64,000 nt of DNA from a virus. The notes beneath the pieces are model-generated. The model saw only the letters and a program-made list of their open reading frames with translations. It had not been told where the DNA came from and did no database searches. A program made the position numbers and the translations under genes. The DNA is taken from positions 316,279-380,278 of IMG/VR virus record IMGVR_UViG_3300005613_000001; one strand, written 5' to 3'. Below, piece after piece: positions 1 to 5,802 of the stretch; positions within the stretch are counted from its first letter, which is position 1, and each line of letters starts with the position of its first letter.

Positions 1-161
1 ACGCCTCTATAATTTATTTTGAATTTACCGCACTGACAGCGGTAGTAATGATAACTCGGCCATCTATTACAAACTCCCCCACGATCTAGGATATCGGTCT
101 TTTTTAGCCCGCTTTTTCCACCTAAACATTCCCATTTATGTTTGTGTCCTAAACCAAACAT
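1..161 (-). CDS. Hypothetical Cys-rich protein, partial
   Basis: Open reading frame starting with ATG at 161 on the minus strand and running off the left edge of the window. The visible part is rich in Gly, Lys and aromatic residues and has three Cys, including a CQC pair near the end, which could be half of a zinc-binding site. An upstream GGAAG may act as ribosome binding site. Function not recognised. It heads the leftward run of small genes and directly follows the next gene. Confidence 0.5.
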   Translation of the reverse strand, partial: MFGLGHKHKWECLGGKSGLKKTDILDRGGVCNRWPSYHYYRCQCGKFKINYRG

Positions 162-171
162 TTAATCTTCC

Positions 172-621
172 TTAATCTGGGGTTACTTGTTCGCCGGAAA
201 TCTCTTCAATTAGAGATTCGTAATGCATAACGAGGCTTATCCAGGGATCAATTTGCTCTAATAGTTCATCTCTGTTTAGCTTTTGTAGATTGCTTGACAA
301 CATCCAATACTCAGGTTTTGTGAGTGGTCTTTCTCTAGCCTTTTTTAGAATTTCTACCTCGGCACGGACTTCTTTCAATCGACTTGATAAAGCATGTTCA
401 AGCAAAAAGCAATCATCAATACCAAACACTAACGTTTTATATCTTGTTTGCTGGTCTTCCCACCATCGTTCGAATTGTTCATCTGACTTGAAATTACATA
501 CCTCCACCCGATCAAACATCTCAGTATTGGGAGGCATTTCACCCGCAAAGTCTTCCTCGGCTTTTTCGCCATCTTTCCAGAGGACGGGGATGTTCTTCCA
601 ATATGCTACTGTGCGTATCAT
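172..621 (-). CDS. Hypothetical protein, 149 aa
   Basis: Acidic protein with several Trp residues (YWKN, RWWED) and a central predicted helical, charged stretch (about residues 75-110). No family recognised. Its start overlaps the stop of the upstream alpha-CTD-like gene by 4 bases, so the two are probably translationally coupled in one leftward early operon. Confidence 0.7.
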   Translation of the reverse strand: MIRTVAYWKNIPVLWKDGEKAEEDFAGEMPPNTEMFDRVEVCNFKSDEQFERWWEDQQTRYKTLVFGIDDCFLLEHALSSRLKEVRAEVEILKKARERPLTKPEYWMLSSNLQKLNRDELLEQIDPWISLVMHYESLIEEISGEQVTPD

Positions 622-1079
622 TTGTCTCCCTTTAATTTTCTACCATGCTTTGCAAGAGTCTCTCTCAATTCAATTAATGTTGAATTGCCAAAATTGGGAC
701 AATTTACAAAATCGTCTGCGGTAAAAGAACACAACTCATTAAAACAAAAATTCTTTCTATCGGCTTGCCCATATTTTCCATACATAAGACGAATAAAAGC
801 CTTTTTGGCTCGCAATGGCATTTGGGAATAAAATAATTTAAACTCATCTGTTGGAAGACAATCATCAACTCTCACTTCAACAGTGGCTTTCATCGCCTTT
901 TTTACCGTCGCTTCTAATGCTTCAAATTGTTGCACCCAATCTTCATGTGGATTTTTACAGGTTTCACTTGCTATATGACAAAGCTTATAGACAAAACTCT
1001 GCCAGTCTGTTGGGGGTTCTAAGTCTAGAAGTGTGAAACCCTCTAAAGTTTTACATACTCTTTCAGAAAGATCAGACAT
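618..1079 (-). CDS. RNA polymerase alpha-CTD-like protein
   Basis: 153 residues from the ATG at 1079, which has a strong AGGAG ribosome binding site eight bases upstream; longer in-frame starts would lie inside the neighbouring tRNA. The last 40 or so residues (FTADDFVNCPNFG followed by NSTLIELRETLAKHG) match the helix-hairpin-helix pattern of the bacterial RNA polymerase alpha C-terminal domain, in which a leucine-rich helix, the N-(L/F)-G turn and an L-x-E-(I/L)-x-x-x-L-A-x-x-G helix follow one another. The first 100 residues are not recognised. Inference: it could replace or compete with host alpha-CTD at promoters, or simply bind DNA. Confidence 0.6.
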   Translation of the reverse strand: MSDLSERVCKTLEGFTLLDLEPPTDWQSFVYKLCHIASETCKNPHEDWVQQFEALEATVKKAMKATVEVRVDDCLPTDEFKLFYSQMPLRAKKAFIRLMYGKYGQADRKNFCFNELCSFTADDFVNCPNFGNSTLIELRETLAKHGRKLKGDK

Positions 1080-1098
1080 TTTAAACTCCTTTAAAAGT

Positions 1099-1181
1099 GC
1101 CGAAGGTGGGACTTGAACCCACACGGGATTTCTCCCACATGGCCCTCAACCATGCGCGTCTGCCAATTCCGCCACTTCGGC
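1099..1181 (-). tRNA. tRNA-Leu(GAG)
   Basis: Class II cloverleaf: 7-bp acceptor stem GCCGAAG, three-pair D stem with the Leu-type GGCAGA loop, anticodon loop TTGAGGG (anticodon GAG, reads CUC/CUU), long variable arm and a normal GTTCAAG T loop. CCA is not encoded. Confidence 0.95.
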
Positions 1182-1402
1182 TATTTTCTATTTTCTTCCC
1201 TACGTTGCCTGAAACTTTTACCATCTGGATTGCGAGGGGCATCCAAATCTTTTTGATCTTCTTCTAAACACCATTTAACAAATTTACAAATTATGTCCAA
1301 CTCTTCTTTTGATGCATCTACATGATCAAATCGCCAATGGTCTAATCTTATAGCCAAGTTCTCTGAACATTCTTCAATTAAATCAGCGGGCTCTATTTTC
1401 AT
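1181..1402 (-). CDS. Hypothetical protein, 73 aa
   Basis: Small, charged, mostly helical protein with four Cys or Trp-rich segments (KWCLEEDQK) and a basic C-terminus. Its start overlaps the stop of the upstream zinc-ribbon gene by 4 bases (ATGA type) and its stop abuts the tRNA-Leu(GAG) gene. Function not recognised. Confidence 0.65.
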   Translation of the reverse strand: MKIEPADLIEECSENLAIRLDHWRFDHVDASKEELDIICKFVKWCLEEDQKDLDAPRNPDGKSFRQRREENRK

Positions 1403-1653
1403 TCCTGCCTTTCATCTATTGTTTTAAACTCTTCATGACAAGCAAAACATCTAACTATGTGGGGAATTTGAACCATTTCAAATTGATCCCAACCTTCTGG
1501 TAGCTCTTCCCATTCTTCTAGTCCATGAAAATCACGATATGCTTCCTCCCGCCCCTCTTTTGTAAATTCTGCCTTTTGAGGAAGGGCATAATTAGCGGCA
1601 TCGCAATGTGGGCAATACCAATGATAGGCGGTTTGTAATTCAACTACTTTCAT
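1399..1653 (-). CDS. Small zinc-ribbon protein
   Basis: 84 residues with CPHC near residue 14 and CFAC near residue 69, spaced as the two knuckles of a zinc ribbon; the middle is acidic and Trp-rich. Such proteins are common among phage early genes and often bind nucleic acid or host proteins, but the target is unknown. Coupled by 4-base overlaps to the genes on both sides. Confidence 0.7.
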   Translation of the reverse strand: MKVVELQTAYHWYCPHCDAANYALPQKAEFTKEGREEAYRDFHGLEEWEELPEGWDQFEMVQIPHIVRCFACHEEFKTIDERQE

Positions 1654-1841
1654 GTTTTTTTACAGGGACAACTTGAACAGCCATCATCTAATGATCTTTC
1701 CCAACAGGTAATACTATCACCACAGGTATTGCGATTTCCGCCTCCTATTGTAAATGTGACTATCCTAGATTTGGGTTCTTCTGGAAGTTTTGGTACAAAA
1801 ACTCCTGCAATACAAGTAGCCAAAAAACTACGTCTTTTCAT
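1650..1841 (-). CDS. Small putative exported protein
   Basis: 63 residues from the ATG at 1841, chosen because it makes an ATGA overlap with the upstream gene. The N-terminus (MKRRSFLATCIAGVFVP) has a basic start followed by a hydrophobic stretch with a Cys, like a short signal or lipoprotein-type leader. The C-terminus is Cys-rich (CSSCPC). No family recognised. Confidence 0.55.
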   Translation of the reverse strand: MKRRSFLATCIAGVFVPKLPEEPKSRIVTFTIGGGNRNTCGDSITCWERSLDDGCSSCPCKKT

Positions 1842-2005
1842 GATTCGTACCCGTTGTATCTCCCATAGCCCGGTTGGCATTCTGGGTTTCTTTTTGCTCT
1901 ACGACGCTCAATTCTTCTTTTGCTAACTTTCAGGTGACGATGATACTTCCCGTGGCAGTAACCATCGGCTTGTTCTACGCTAGCTACTTTTCTGTCTTTA
2001 GCCAT
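1838..2005 (-). CDS. Small basic protein, 55 aa
   Basis: Very basic protein (RRIERRRAKRN) starting at MAKDRK, which has a GGGAG site nine bases upstream. A TTTCCA-N16-TATACT promoter of the phage early type lies just upstream. Function unknown; a nucleic-acid-binding role is only a guess from charge. Confidence 0.55.
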   Translation of the reverse strand: MAKDRKVASVEQADGYCHGKYHRHLKVSKRRIERRRAKRNPECQPGYGRYNGYES

Positions 2006-2023
2006 TGATAGTCTCCCATTTAC

Positions 2024-2051
2024 AGTATACCACACATTCAGCTAATGGAAA
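2024..2051 (-). promoter_or_regulatory. Early-type promoter (TTTCCA-N16-TATACT)
   Basis: Minus-strand -35 TTTCCA at 2046-2051, 16-base spacer ending TGTGG, and -10 TATACT at 2024-2029. It belongs to the repeated phage promoter family in this window and faces the small basic protein gene ending at 1838. The leader would be very short. Confidence 0.5.
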
Positions 2052-2331
2052 CCAAATCAAATCCGTAAAAGCCATCCACTTGCTCTTTATTGCCGGTATC
2101 GTCTTCTATCTCGGCATGTTTGTATTGAGCCTTCAAACAAGCCGCCTCTGCCCTTTCTCGGGTTTTAAATAGAAAAACGGACTGACAACATCCACAGATT
2201 GCTTGGCAAGTTACCTTAGTCCAGCCTTTATATTCATTTTTATATTTATCCTCCACTTTATCTAATGTACGTTTAGATTTAGGAGGCGTGGGCTTTTTAC
2301 GCTCAAATTTCTTCTGTTTTCTCTTTTTCAT
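2038..2331 (-). CDS. Small basic Cys-containing protein
   Basis: About 97 residues from MKKRKQKK; an alternative ATG lies 9 bases upstream. The first 30 residues are extremely Lys-rich. The middle has CQAICGCC, a possible metal-binding cluster, and the C-terminus is acidic. The start lies inside the end of the upstream gene. Function not recognised. Confidence 0.6.
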   Translation of the reverse strand: MKKRKQKKFERKKPTPPKSKRTLDKVEDKYKNEYKGWTKVTCQAICGCCQSVFLFKTRERAEAACLKAQYKHAEIEDDTGNKEQVDGFYGFDLVSIS

Positions 2332-2515
2332 TTTTCTCAAAATGCCATTTATTTAATTGTTGTCGCAATTCCTCTAACTCTTCTTCTCTGAATGTCATAT
2401 TACGGAATTCAGTCTTCACCTGATATCCAGCACCACCCGCAGGGTAGCAAATTTCTCTTTTGCACTTTACTAGACACCAACCATCTTCATTGGTAATGAT
2501 ATGGATTTTTCTCAT
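2303..2515 (-). CDS. Hypothetical protein, 70 aa
   Basis: Begins MRKIHIITNEDGWCLVKC and ends in a charged helix. It overlaps its neighbours on both sides by about 30 bases, a pattern that repeats through this early-gene block. No family recognised. Confidence 0.6.
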   Translation of the reverse strand: MRKIHIITNEDGWCLVKCKREICYPAGGAGYQVKTEFRNMTFREEELEELRQQLNKWHFEKNEKEKTEEI

Positions 2516-2687
2516 ATCGCTTCACCATTTCAATTATAATATTGCCTTTTTCATCGGTGTTTTCACATTCTGGACAAAGTTCAAGACCAGTCCCGCCGAT
2601 TACGCTTTCTAAATATGCGGTTCTAGAAAACGCCTTCTTACATTCTGGACATTCCGTAGTGACTTCTACTTTTGTTCCCCAAGTCAT
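2487..2687 (-). CDS. Small zinc-ribbon protein
   Basis: 66 residues with two CPEC knuckles (near residues 13 and 38), the classical pattern of a rubredoxin-like zinc ribbon. Unknown target; one of several tiny zinc-ribbon proteins in this window. Confidence 0.65.
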   Translation of the reverse strand: MTWGTKVEVTTECPECKKAFSRTAYLESVIGGTGLELCPECENTDEKGNIIIEMVKRYEKNPYHYQ

Positions 2688-2711
2688 AATTTTCTTTTTT
2701 TTGATGAATCT

Positions 2712-2822
2712 CTACTTTCTCAACTCTAAATTTCTTTCTATAGCTTTTTCAAGACTAGTTGCCTTAATGGCCCCATAAAACTGTTCTAATTTTGGGGCGA
2801 AACAAAAGTAGGTCTTTTCCAT
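2712..2822 (-). CDS. Very small protein, 36 aa
   Basis: ATG at 2822 preceded by a good AGGAGA ribosome binding site; reads MEKTYFCFAP and then an amphipathic helix (ATSLEKAIERNLEL) to a TAG stop. The clear ribosome site and compact fit between the tRNA cluster and the zinc-ribbon gene support it. Function unknown. Confidence 0.5.
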   Translation of the reverse strand: MEKTYFCFAPKLEQFYGAIKATSLEKAIERNLELRK

Positions 2823-2848
2823 CGAAATCTCCTTTTGTTTTATTTAGT

Positions 2849-2926
2849 GGCACAAGAGGGATTCGAACCCTCATCCACATGTTTTTGAAACATGTCGCTC
2901 TGCCAGGGTGATTGGCGTATTGTGCC
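2849..2926 (-). tRNA. tRNA-Leu(CAA), short variable loop
   Basis: Acceptor GGCACAA/TTGTGCC, anticodon stem CATGT/ACATG with loop TTCAAAA (anticodon CAA, UUG codon), T arm GAGGG/CCCTC with TTCGAAT loop, and A discriminator. The D arm is of Leu type (three-pair stem, GGCAGA) but with an enlarged loop of about 16 bases. The variable loop is only 5 bases (TGGAT), not the long arm normal for leucine tRNAs. Confidence 0.85.
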
Positions 2927-2931
2927 TCAGT

Positions 2932-3007
2932 GGCTCAGGTGGGATTCGAACCCACATCCACATAATTTTAAGTTATGTCGCTCTGCCGTTAGTTGGCGTA
3001 CTGAGCC
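2932..3007 (-). tRNA. tRNA-Leu(TAA), short variable loop
   Basis: Acceptor GGCTCAG/CTGAGCC, anticodon stem CATAA/TTATG with loop CTTAAAA (anticodon TAA, UUA codon), D loop about 14 bases, variable loop TGGAT. Clearly homologous to the tRNA immediately next to it. Confidence 0.85.
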
Positions 3008-3011
3008 TTCA

Positions 3012-3218
3012 TCATCCAAATGCCTTTCTAGCATCTGTTTCGTTATTGAACAAACGACAACCCCAATAGGTTAAACTGTTTTCGTCAAACGATGAGTTGT
3101 TAGCTAATGCTATTTTACATGCTTCGTTAAAAGTGTCTGCTTCTTGAATGGCATACAAGAAAGCCGTACCACTCTGTCCCGTCGCCCTAAACCCTTCTAC
3201 CCAAATTTCAAATTTCAT
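3012..3218 (-). CDS. Hypothetical protein, 68 aa
   Basis: Starts at MKFEIWVEG, which has an AGAGG site at good spacing. The pattern EAxTFxEACxxALA followed by a short C-terminal strand resembles the small 'RATG-type' phage proteins that modulate host enzymes, but I cannot name a family. It lies between two Leu tRNA genes. Confidence 0.6.
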   Translation of the reverse strand: MKFEIWVEGFRATGQSGTAFLYAIQEADTFNEACKIALANNSSFDENSLTYWGCRLFNNETDARKAFG

Positions 3219-3238
3219 TTTAACCTCTTTTTTCAAGT

Positions 3239-3316
3239 AGCACGGGAGGGATTCGAACCCTCATCCACTAGTTTCTAAAACTAGTCGCTCTGCCAGGGTG
3301 ATTGGCGTACCGTGCC
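3239..3316 (-). tRNA. tRNA-Leu(TAG), short variable loop
   Basis: Anticodon stem CTAGT/ACTAG with loop TTTAGAA (anticodon TAG, reads CUN codons, not the amber stop). Acceptor pair 1-72 is G-U. D arm almost identical to that of tRNA-Leu(CAA); variable loop TGGAT. Confidence 0.85.
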
Positions 3317-3320
3317 ATAT

Positions 3321-3518
3321 TTACAAGTTGTCACTCAATGATTTTAAATCTTTTATAATTTGCTTATCAATAGGCTCTAAAAGTTTTGAACTAATATCCG
3401 CATGCTTAGCACATGATGCACACAAATGCCGAAGACCATTCAAATACTGCCGCGTTGTTACCGCATCTTCATCGCAGGTCGCCCTTGGATTGCTACTATG
3501 CCAATGTTCGCATTTCAT
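3321..3518 (-). CDS. Small Cys/His protein, 65 aa
   Basis: Begins MKCEHWHSSNPRATCDED and contains CASCAKH, so it has enough Cys and His for one zinc site. Sits between the last of the Leu tRNAs and a structured RNA region. Function not recognised. Confidence 0.6.
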   Translation of the reverse strand: MKCEHWHSSNPRATCDEDAVTTRQYLNGLRHLCASCAKHADISSKLLEPIDKQIIKDLKSLSDNL

Positions 3519-3529
3519 GATAAAATTAA

Positions 3530-3924
3530 GTTAATTGTGCGTGGTCCACACCCCTTTCAGGGTTCTGTTACTGCTTCGGGTAGTCAGTGGTTTATTTCTG
3601 ACCTTGAAGCAACCTATCTTGTGTGGTAGGTCTGCGGGTATCAGTCATTTTTGTTCAACTTGTAAGAGTTACTTACAAGTTGGATTTGTTAGACATTCCC
3701 GCCCCCGCTTTATTACGTATGCGGTTGCCACCGTCCAATAGTTCTCCATCTATCGGACCCTTTCGCTGGTTAAGGCGATACCGACACAATCAACTTTGTT
3801 TGCAGCTTAGGATCAATACATGCACCCTGACCTTACGCCCGCAAGCGGCCAATTAATTTGACTTACCAGGCAGCACCTTGTTAGTTCCCCTAAGCCCCAT
3901 CAAGGCTATTCGGTTGCAAACAAG
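3530..3924 (-). ncRNA. Candidate large structured RNA
   Basis: About 395 bases without a credible gene but with many nested inverted repeats on the minus strand. The 5' end 3915-3924 pairs with 3794-3804 (TGCAAACAAG), and inside it GCTTAGG pairs with CCTAAGC (3805-3811 with 3889-3895). Further hairpins are GTCCGATAG/CTATTGGAC, a perfect 8-bp CTTGTAAG/CTTACAAG near 3660, CCGC/GCGG and GCTTC/GAAGC. It is embedded among tRNA genes. Large ornate phage RNAs (GOLLD, ROOL) occur in such places; I do not recognise either one here, and there is no tRNA-like end as in tmRNA. Confidence 0.55.
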
Positions 3925-3925
3925 C

Positions 3926-4009
3926 GGAAGGTGGGGGATTCGAACCCAACCAACCCATTTTCAGGGCGACCGGCTTCCAACCGGCTTCCTAACCATTCGG
4001 TTACCTTCC
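3926..4009 (-). tRNA. tRNA-Ser(GGA)
   Basis: Acceptor GGAAGGT/ACC-type stem, anticodon stem GCCGG with loop TTGGAAG (anticodon GGA, UCC/UCU), long variable arm, G discriminator as usual for serine. Confidence 0.92.
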
Positions 4010-4021
4010 AAATTATAAAGC

Positions 4022-4108
4022 GGAAGGAGCCGGAGTCGAACCGGCACGGGTCGTTAACCCCTAACAGTTTTCAAAACTGCGGCCACCACCACATTGGCTT
4101 GCCCTTCC
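4022..4108 (-). tRNA. tRNA-Ser(TGA)
   Basis: Anticodon stem GCAGT/ACTGT with loop TTTGAAA (anticodon TGA), long variable arm with a GGGGTTAACGACCC hairpin, T loop TTCGACT, G discriminator. Confidence 0.92.
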
Positions 4109-4116
4109 TAAAAAGC

Positions 4117-4204
4117 GGAAGCGACTGGAATCGAACCAGCACCGGGTTTGAAACCGGAATTGATTAGCAATCAACCGCAACGAGCCAATATTTGCCTCGC
4201 TTCC
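4117..4204 (-). tRNA. tRNA-Ser(GCT)
   Basis: Acceptor GGAAGCG/CGCTTCC, anticodon stem GTTGA/TCAAT with loop TTGCTAA (anticodon GCT, AGC/AGU), long variable arm, G discriminator. Confidence 0.92.
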
Positions 4205-4209
4205 GTAAG

Positions 4210-4292
4210 TGCGCCAGAGAGGAATCGAACCTCTACAGCCGAAGGCGTGTGATTTACAGTCACAGGGGCTCACCACCTGCCCAACTGACGCA
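4210..4292 (-). tRNA. tRNA-Tyr(GTA), copy 1
   Basis: Anticodon stem TGTGA/TCACA with loop CTGTAAA (anticodon GTA), class II variable arm containing CGCCTTCGGC, T loop TTCGATT. Confidence 0.93.
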
Positions 4293-4307
4293 TTTTTAAC
4301 TCCTAGT

Positions 4308-4392
4308 GGGCCGGGAGGGATTCGAACCCCCATCGTTTACCCTGTGGGACGTGATTTACAGTCACGTAGCTTCACCATTTGCATACCGACCC
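4308..4392 (-). tRNA. tRNA-Tyr(GTA), copy 2
   Basis: Acceptor GGGTCGG/CCGGCCC with one G-U pair, anticodon stem CGTGA/TCACG with loop CTGTAAA (GTA). The anticodon arm matches copy 1 but acceptor, D and variable arms differ, so it is not a recent tandem duplicate. Confidence 0.93.
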
Positions 4393-4397
4393 TAAGC

Positions 4398-4482
4398 GGA
4401 AGCGGTGGGACTCGAACCCACAACGGGCTTTCGCCGCGCACTTGTTTTCGAGACAAGCTCCTCATCCAGCCGGATCGCTTCC
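4398..4482 (-). tRNA. tRNA-Ser(CGA)
   Basis: Acceptor GGAAGCG/CGCTTCC, anticodon stem CTTGT/ACAAG with loop CTCGAAA (anticodon CGA, UCG), long variable arm with a GCGGCGAAAGCCCG hairpin. Confidence 0.92.
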
Positions 4483-4500
4483 GTAGGCTTTACCAAATTG

Positions 4501-4737
4501 TCAAAGATCTCTCTGCCGCCTCTTTGAGACAGCCTTTTCTCTCAAGTACAATTCCAATTCTTTCGCATCTTCTGGGGTCATTGAAGCAATCTTATCTCCA
4601 AGAGCCCTAATCCAATCATCGGGATTTGTTGTGCCCACTTTCGGTGGTTTCCGAGGCGGCACCAAATCCGGGTTTGTTTTCAATTCTTCTGAAAACTCTT
4701 CCAAACCTTCAATGATTTTCTCTGCTATAGTTTTCAT
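4501..4737 (-). CDS. Hypothetical protein, 78 aa
   Basis: Acidic N-terminal helix (MKTIAEKIIEGLEEFSEEL), a Pro-rich linker and a C-terminal basic helix. It lies between tRNA-Ser(CGA) and tRNA-Phe genes, a few bases from each, so it is probably expressed from the same leftward transcript. Not recognised. Confidence 0.6.
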   Translation of the reverse strand: MKTIAEKIIEGLEEFSEELKTNPDLVPPRKPPKVGTTNPDDWIRALGDKIASMTPEDAKELELYLREKAVSKRRQRDL

Positions 4738-4740
4738 AGT

Positions 4741-4812
4741 GGTACGGGCCGGATTCGAACCGGCGTCTCCTGGGCTTCAACCAAGCGCTATTCCAAACTC
4801 AGCTACCGCACC
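4741..4812 (-). tRNA. tRNA-Phe(GAA), copy 1
   Basis: Acceptor GGTGCGG/CCGTACC with a G-U pair, anticodon stem CTTGG/CCAGG with loop TTGAAGC (anticodon GAA), T loop TTCGAAT. Confidence 0.9.
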
Positions 4813-4819
4813 TTTTAGT

Positions 4820-4892
4820 GCTACGGACTGGATTTGAACCAGTGACACCCAGATTTTCAGTCTAGTGCTCTACCGGGCTGAGCTACCGCAGC
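4820..4892 (-). tRNA. tRNA-Phe(GAA), copy 2
   Basis: Acceptor GCTGCGG/CCGTAGC, standard GGTAGCTCAG D arm, anticodon stem CTAGA/TCTGG with loop CTGAAAA (GAA), T loop TTCAAAT. Confidence 0.92.
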
Positions 4893-4902
4893 ATTTTAAG
4901 TT

Positions 4903-5052
4903 TTACATCATATATCCTGAACCATCTCTACCGCCATCTGTACGACAAGGAAGATCTTCTTGACTTCCTTTTGGTGGTTCTGGTCGTTCTCCCATGTTCT
5001 CGGGTGGATTTTGACCACCTTTACAAATTTCTGGTTCTGTTATGTGCTTCAT
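4903..5052 (-). CDS. Small Pro-rich protein, 49 aa
   Basis: ATG at 5052 preceded by TGGAG; reads MKHITEPEICKGG, then Pro/Glu-rich, ending GSGYMM before a TAA. Composition with two Cys. It sits between the tRNA cluster and a perfect terminator. Function unknown and the call is modest. Confidence 0.4.
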   Translation of the reverse strand: MKHITEPEICKGGQNPPENMGERPEPPKGSQEDLPCRTDGGRDGSGYMM

Positions 5053-5071
5053 TTATGTTACTCCAATAAAA

Positions 5072-5108
5072 AAAGCCTTTTTCCGGCGTTGCGCCGGAAA
5101 AAGGCTTT
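5072..5108. terminator. Strong bidirectional terminator
   Basis: Perfect 16-bp inverted repeat AAAGCCTTTTTCCGGC...GCCGGAAAAAGGCTTT with a 5-base loop; followed by TTTTTTTA on the minus strand. Confidence 0.9.
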
Positions 5109-5257
5109 ATCGTTGAATCCTCTTAGCCTTAGGCGCACCGCCACCGATCACTGAGATACAGTGATAAAAACAAAAAACTAAGGCTTGAGGAGAAGATACC
5201 CATTTTAAACACTTCCTTTTCGTGATTTCAACCCACGCCATAAAGGCGATTGTTGTG
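5072..5257 (-). ncRNA. Candidate small RNA with own promoter and terminator
   Basis: A near-perfect sigma70 promoter (5264-5292) faces left, and a strong terminator ends 186 bases later. In between are hairpins CGCC/GGCG, CGTG/CACG, AGCCTTAG/CTAAGGCT (5125-5132 with 5178-5185) and inside it ATCACTG/CAGTGAT (5147-5153 with 5159-5165). The only ribosome-site-preceded frame is about 24 codons (MGIFSSSLSF...). The arrangement fits a discrete structured small RNA; a leader peptide or tiny membrane protein is an alternative. Confidence 0.5.
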
Positions 5258-5263
5258 TAATCT

Positions 5264-5292
5264 ATTATAGTCCACTCAGGACAAATTTTCAA
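5264..5292 (-). promoter_or_regulatory. Sigma70 promoter (TTGAAA-N17-TATAAT)
   Basis: -35 TTGAAA at 5287-5292 and consensus -10 TATAAT at 5264-5269 with 17-base spacing. It differs from the phage TTTACA family and should be read by host RNA polymerase directly. Confidence 0.75.
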
Positions 5293-5392
5293 GAGTTTTT
5301 TTCCAAGAGTTAGCGAGTGGGTGGTGGTGGCTGCTAGGATGGTAAGCATCTTCGAGCGTCCTGACCCACCCGCCGACTCTATGACGCATTTT

Positions 5393-5737
5393 TCATTCGG
5401 CAGGTTCGGTACAATTCCTTTTTTTCTTCAAGCCCCCCGATCTGACTACTTCATTGATCGCCAAAAGAAGGGCTTCTCCCATATTCCTGCCTGTTTCTAT
5501 GAATTCATCACCATCTTCATTCCAAACTCTAGCTCTCAATGACGTAGAGACCTCATCATGAGGGTATACGCCAACCTCCCAATACCATTTGGTTTCGGGC
5601 CACTCATTAGAATGAAGACAATTCGCAGCCAACTCCGCCACACTAGCAGGATCGTGTGCAATTACTACTTCAGATGTCCAAACACCCCCTATTACGGTGG
5701 ATATGTTTTCCGCTAAGTCTTCTGGCAACAGGTCCAT
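5393..5737 (-). CDS. Hypothetical protein, 114 aa
   Basis: Starts at MDLLPEDL; contains a Trp-rich central beta-type region (ETKWYWEVGVYPHDE) and a basic C-terminus. An early-type promoter overlaps the region just upstream, so the leader is nearly absent. No family recognised. Confidence 0.6.
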   Translation of the reverse strand: MDLLPEDLAENISTVIGGVWTSEVVIAHDPASVAELAANCLHSNEWPETKWYWEVGVYPHDEVSTSLRARVWNEDGDEFIETGRNMGEALLLAINEVVRSGGLKKKRNCTEPAE

Positions 5738-5743
5738 ATTCCC

Positions 5744-5771
5744 ATGATACCACACGAAATTACGATGTAAA
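5744..5771 (-). promoter_or_regulatory. Early-type promoter (TTTACA-N16-TATCAT)
   Basis: -35 TTTACA at 5766-5771, spacer ending TGTGG, -10 TATCAT at 5744-5749. The predicted start of transcription falls about at the ATG of the gene to its left, which would make that mRNA leaderless or move the true start inward. Confidence 0.5.
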
Positions 5772-5802
5772 GCTACTCTCTTAGAGAAAATAGGAGAAAT
5801 CT

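Noticed and set aside
3426-3856. Three overlapping plus-strand frames of 67-77 codons
   Set aside because: Protein composition is unlike the phage genes, they lack ribosome sites, and they run against a stretch of nested inverted repeats that reads better as RNA.
3530-3924. tmRNA, RNase P RNA or group I intron
   Set aside because: No tRNA-like ends or T loop, no GAGGAAAGTCC-type core, and no recognisable intron P7 or guanosine site.
5107-5349. 80-codon minus-strand frame (MLTILAATTTHSL...)
   Set aside because: It has no ribosome site and would contain the near-perfect sigma70 promoter at 5264-5292 and the hairpins of the small RNA candidate; treated as non-coding.
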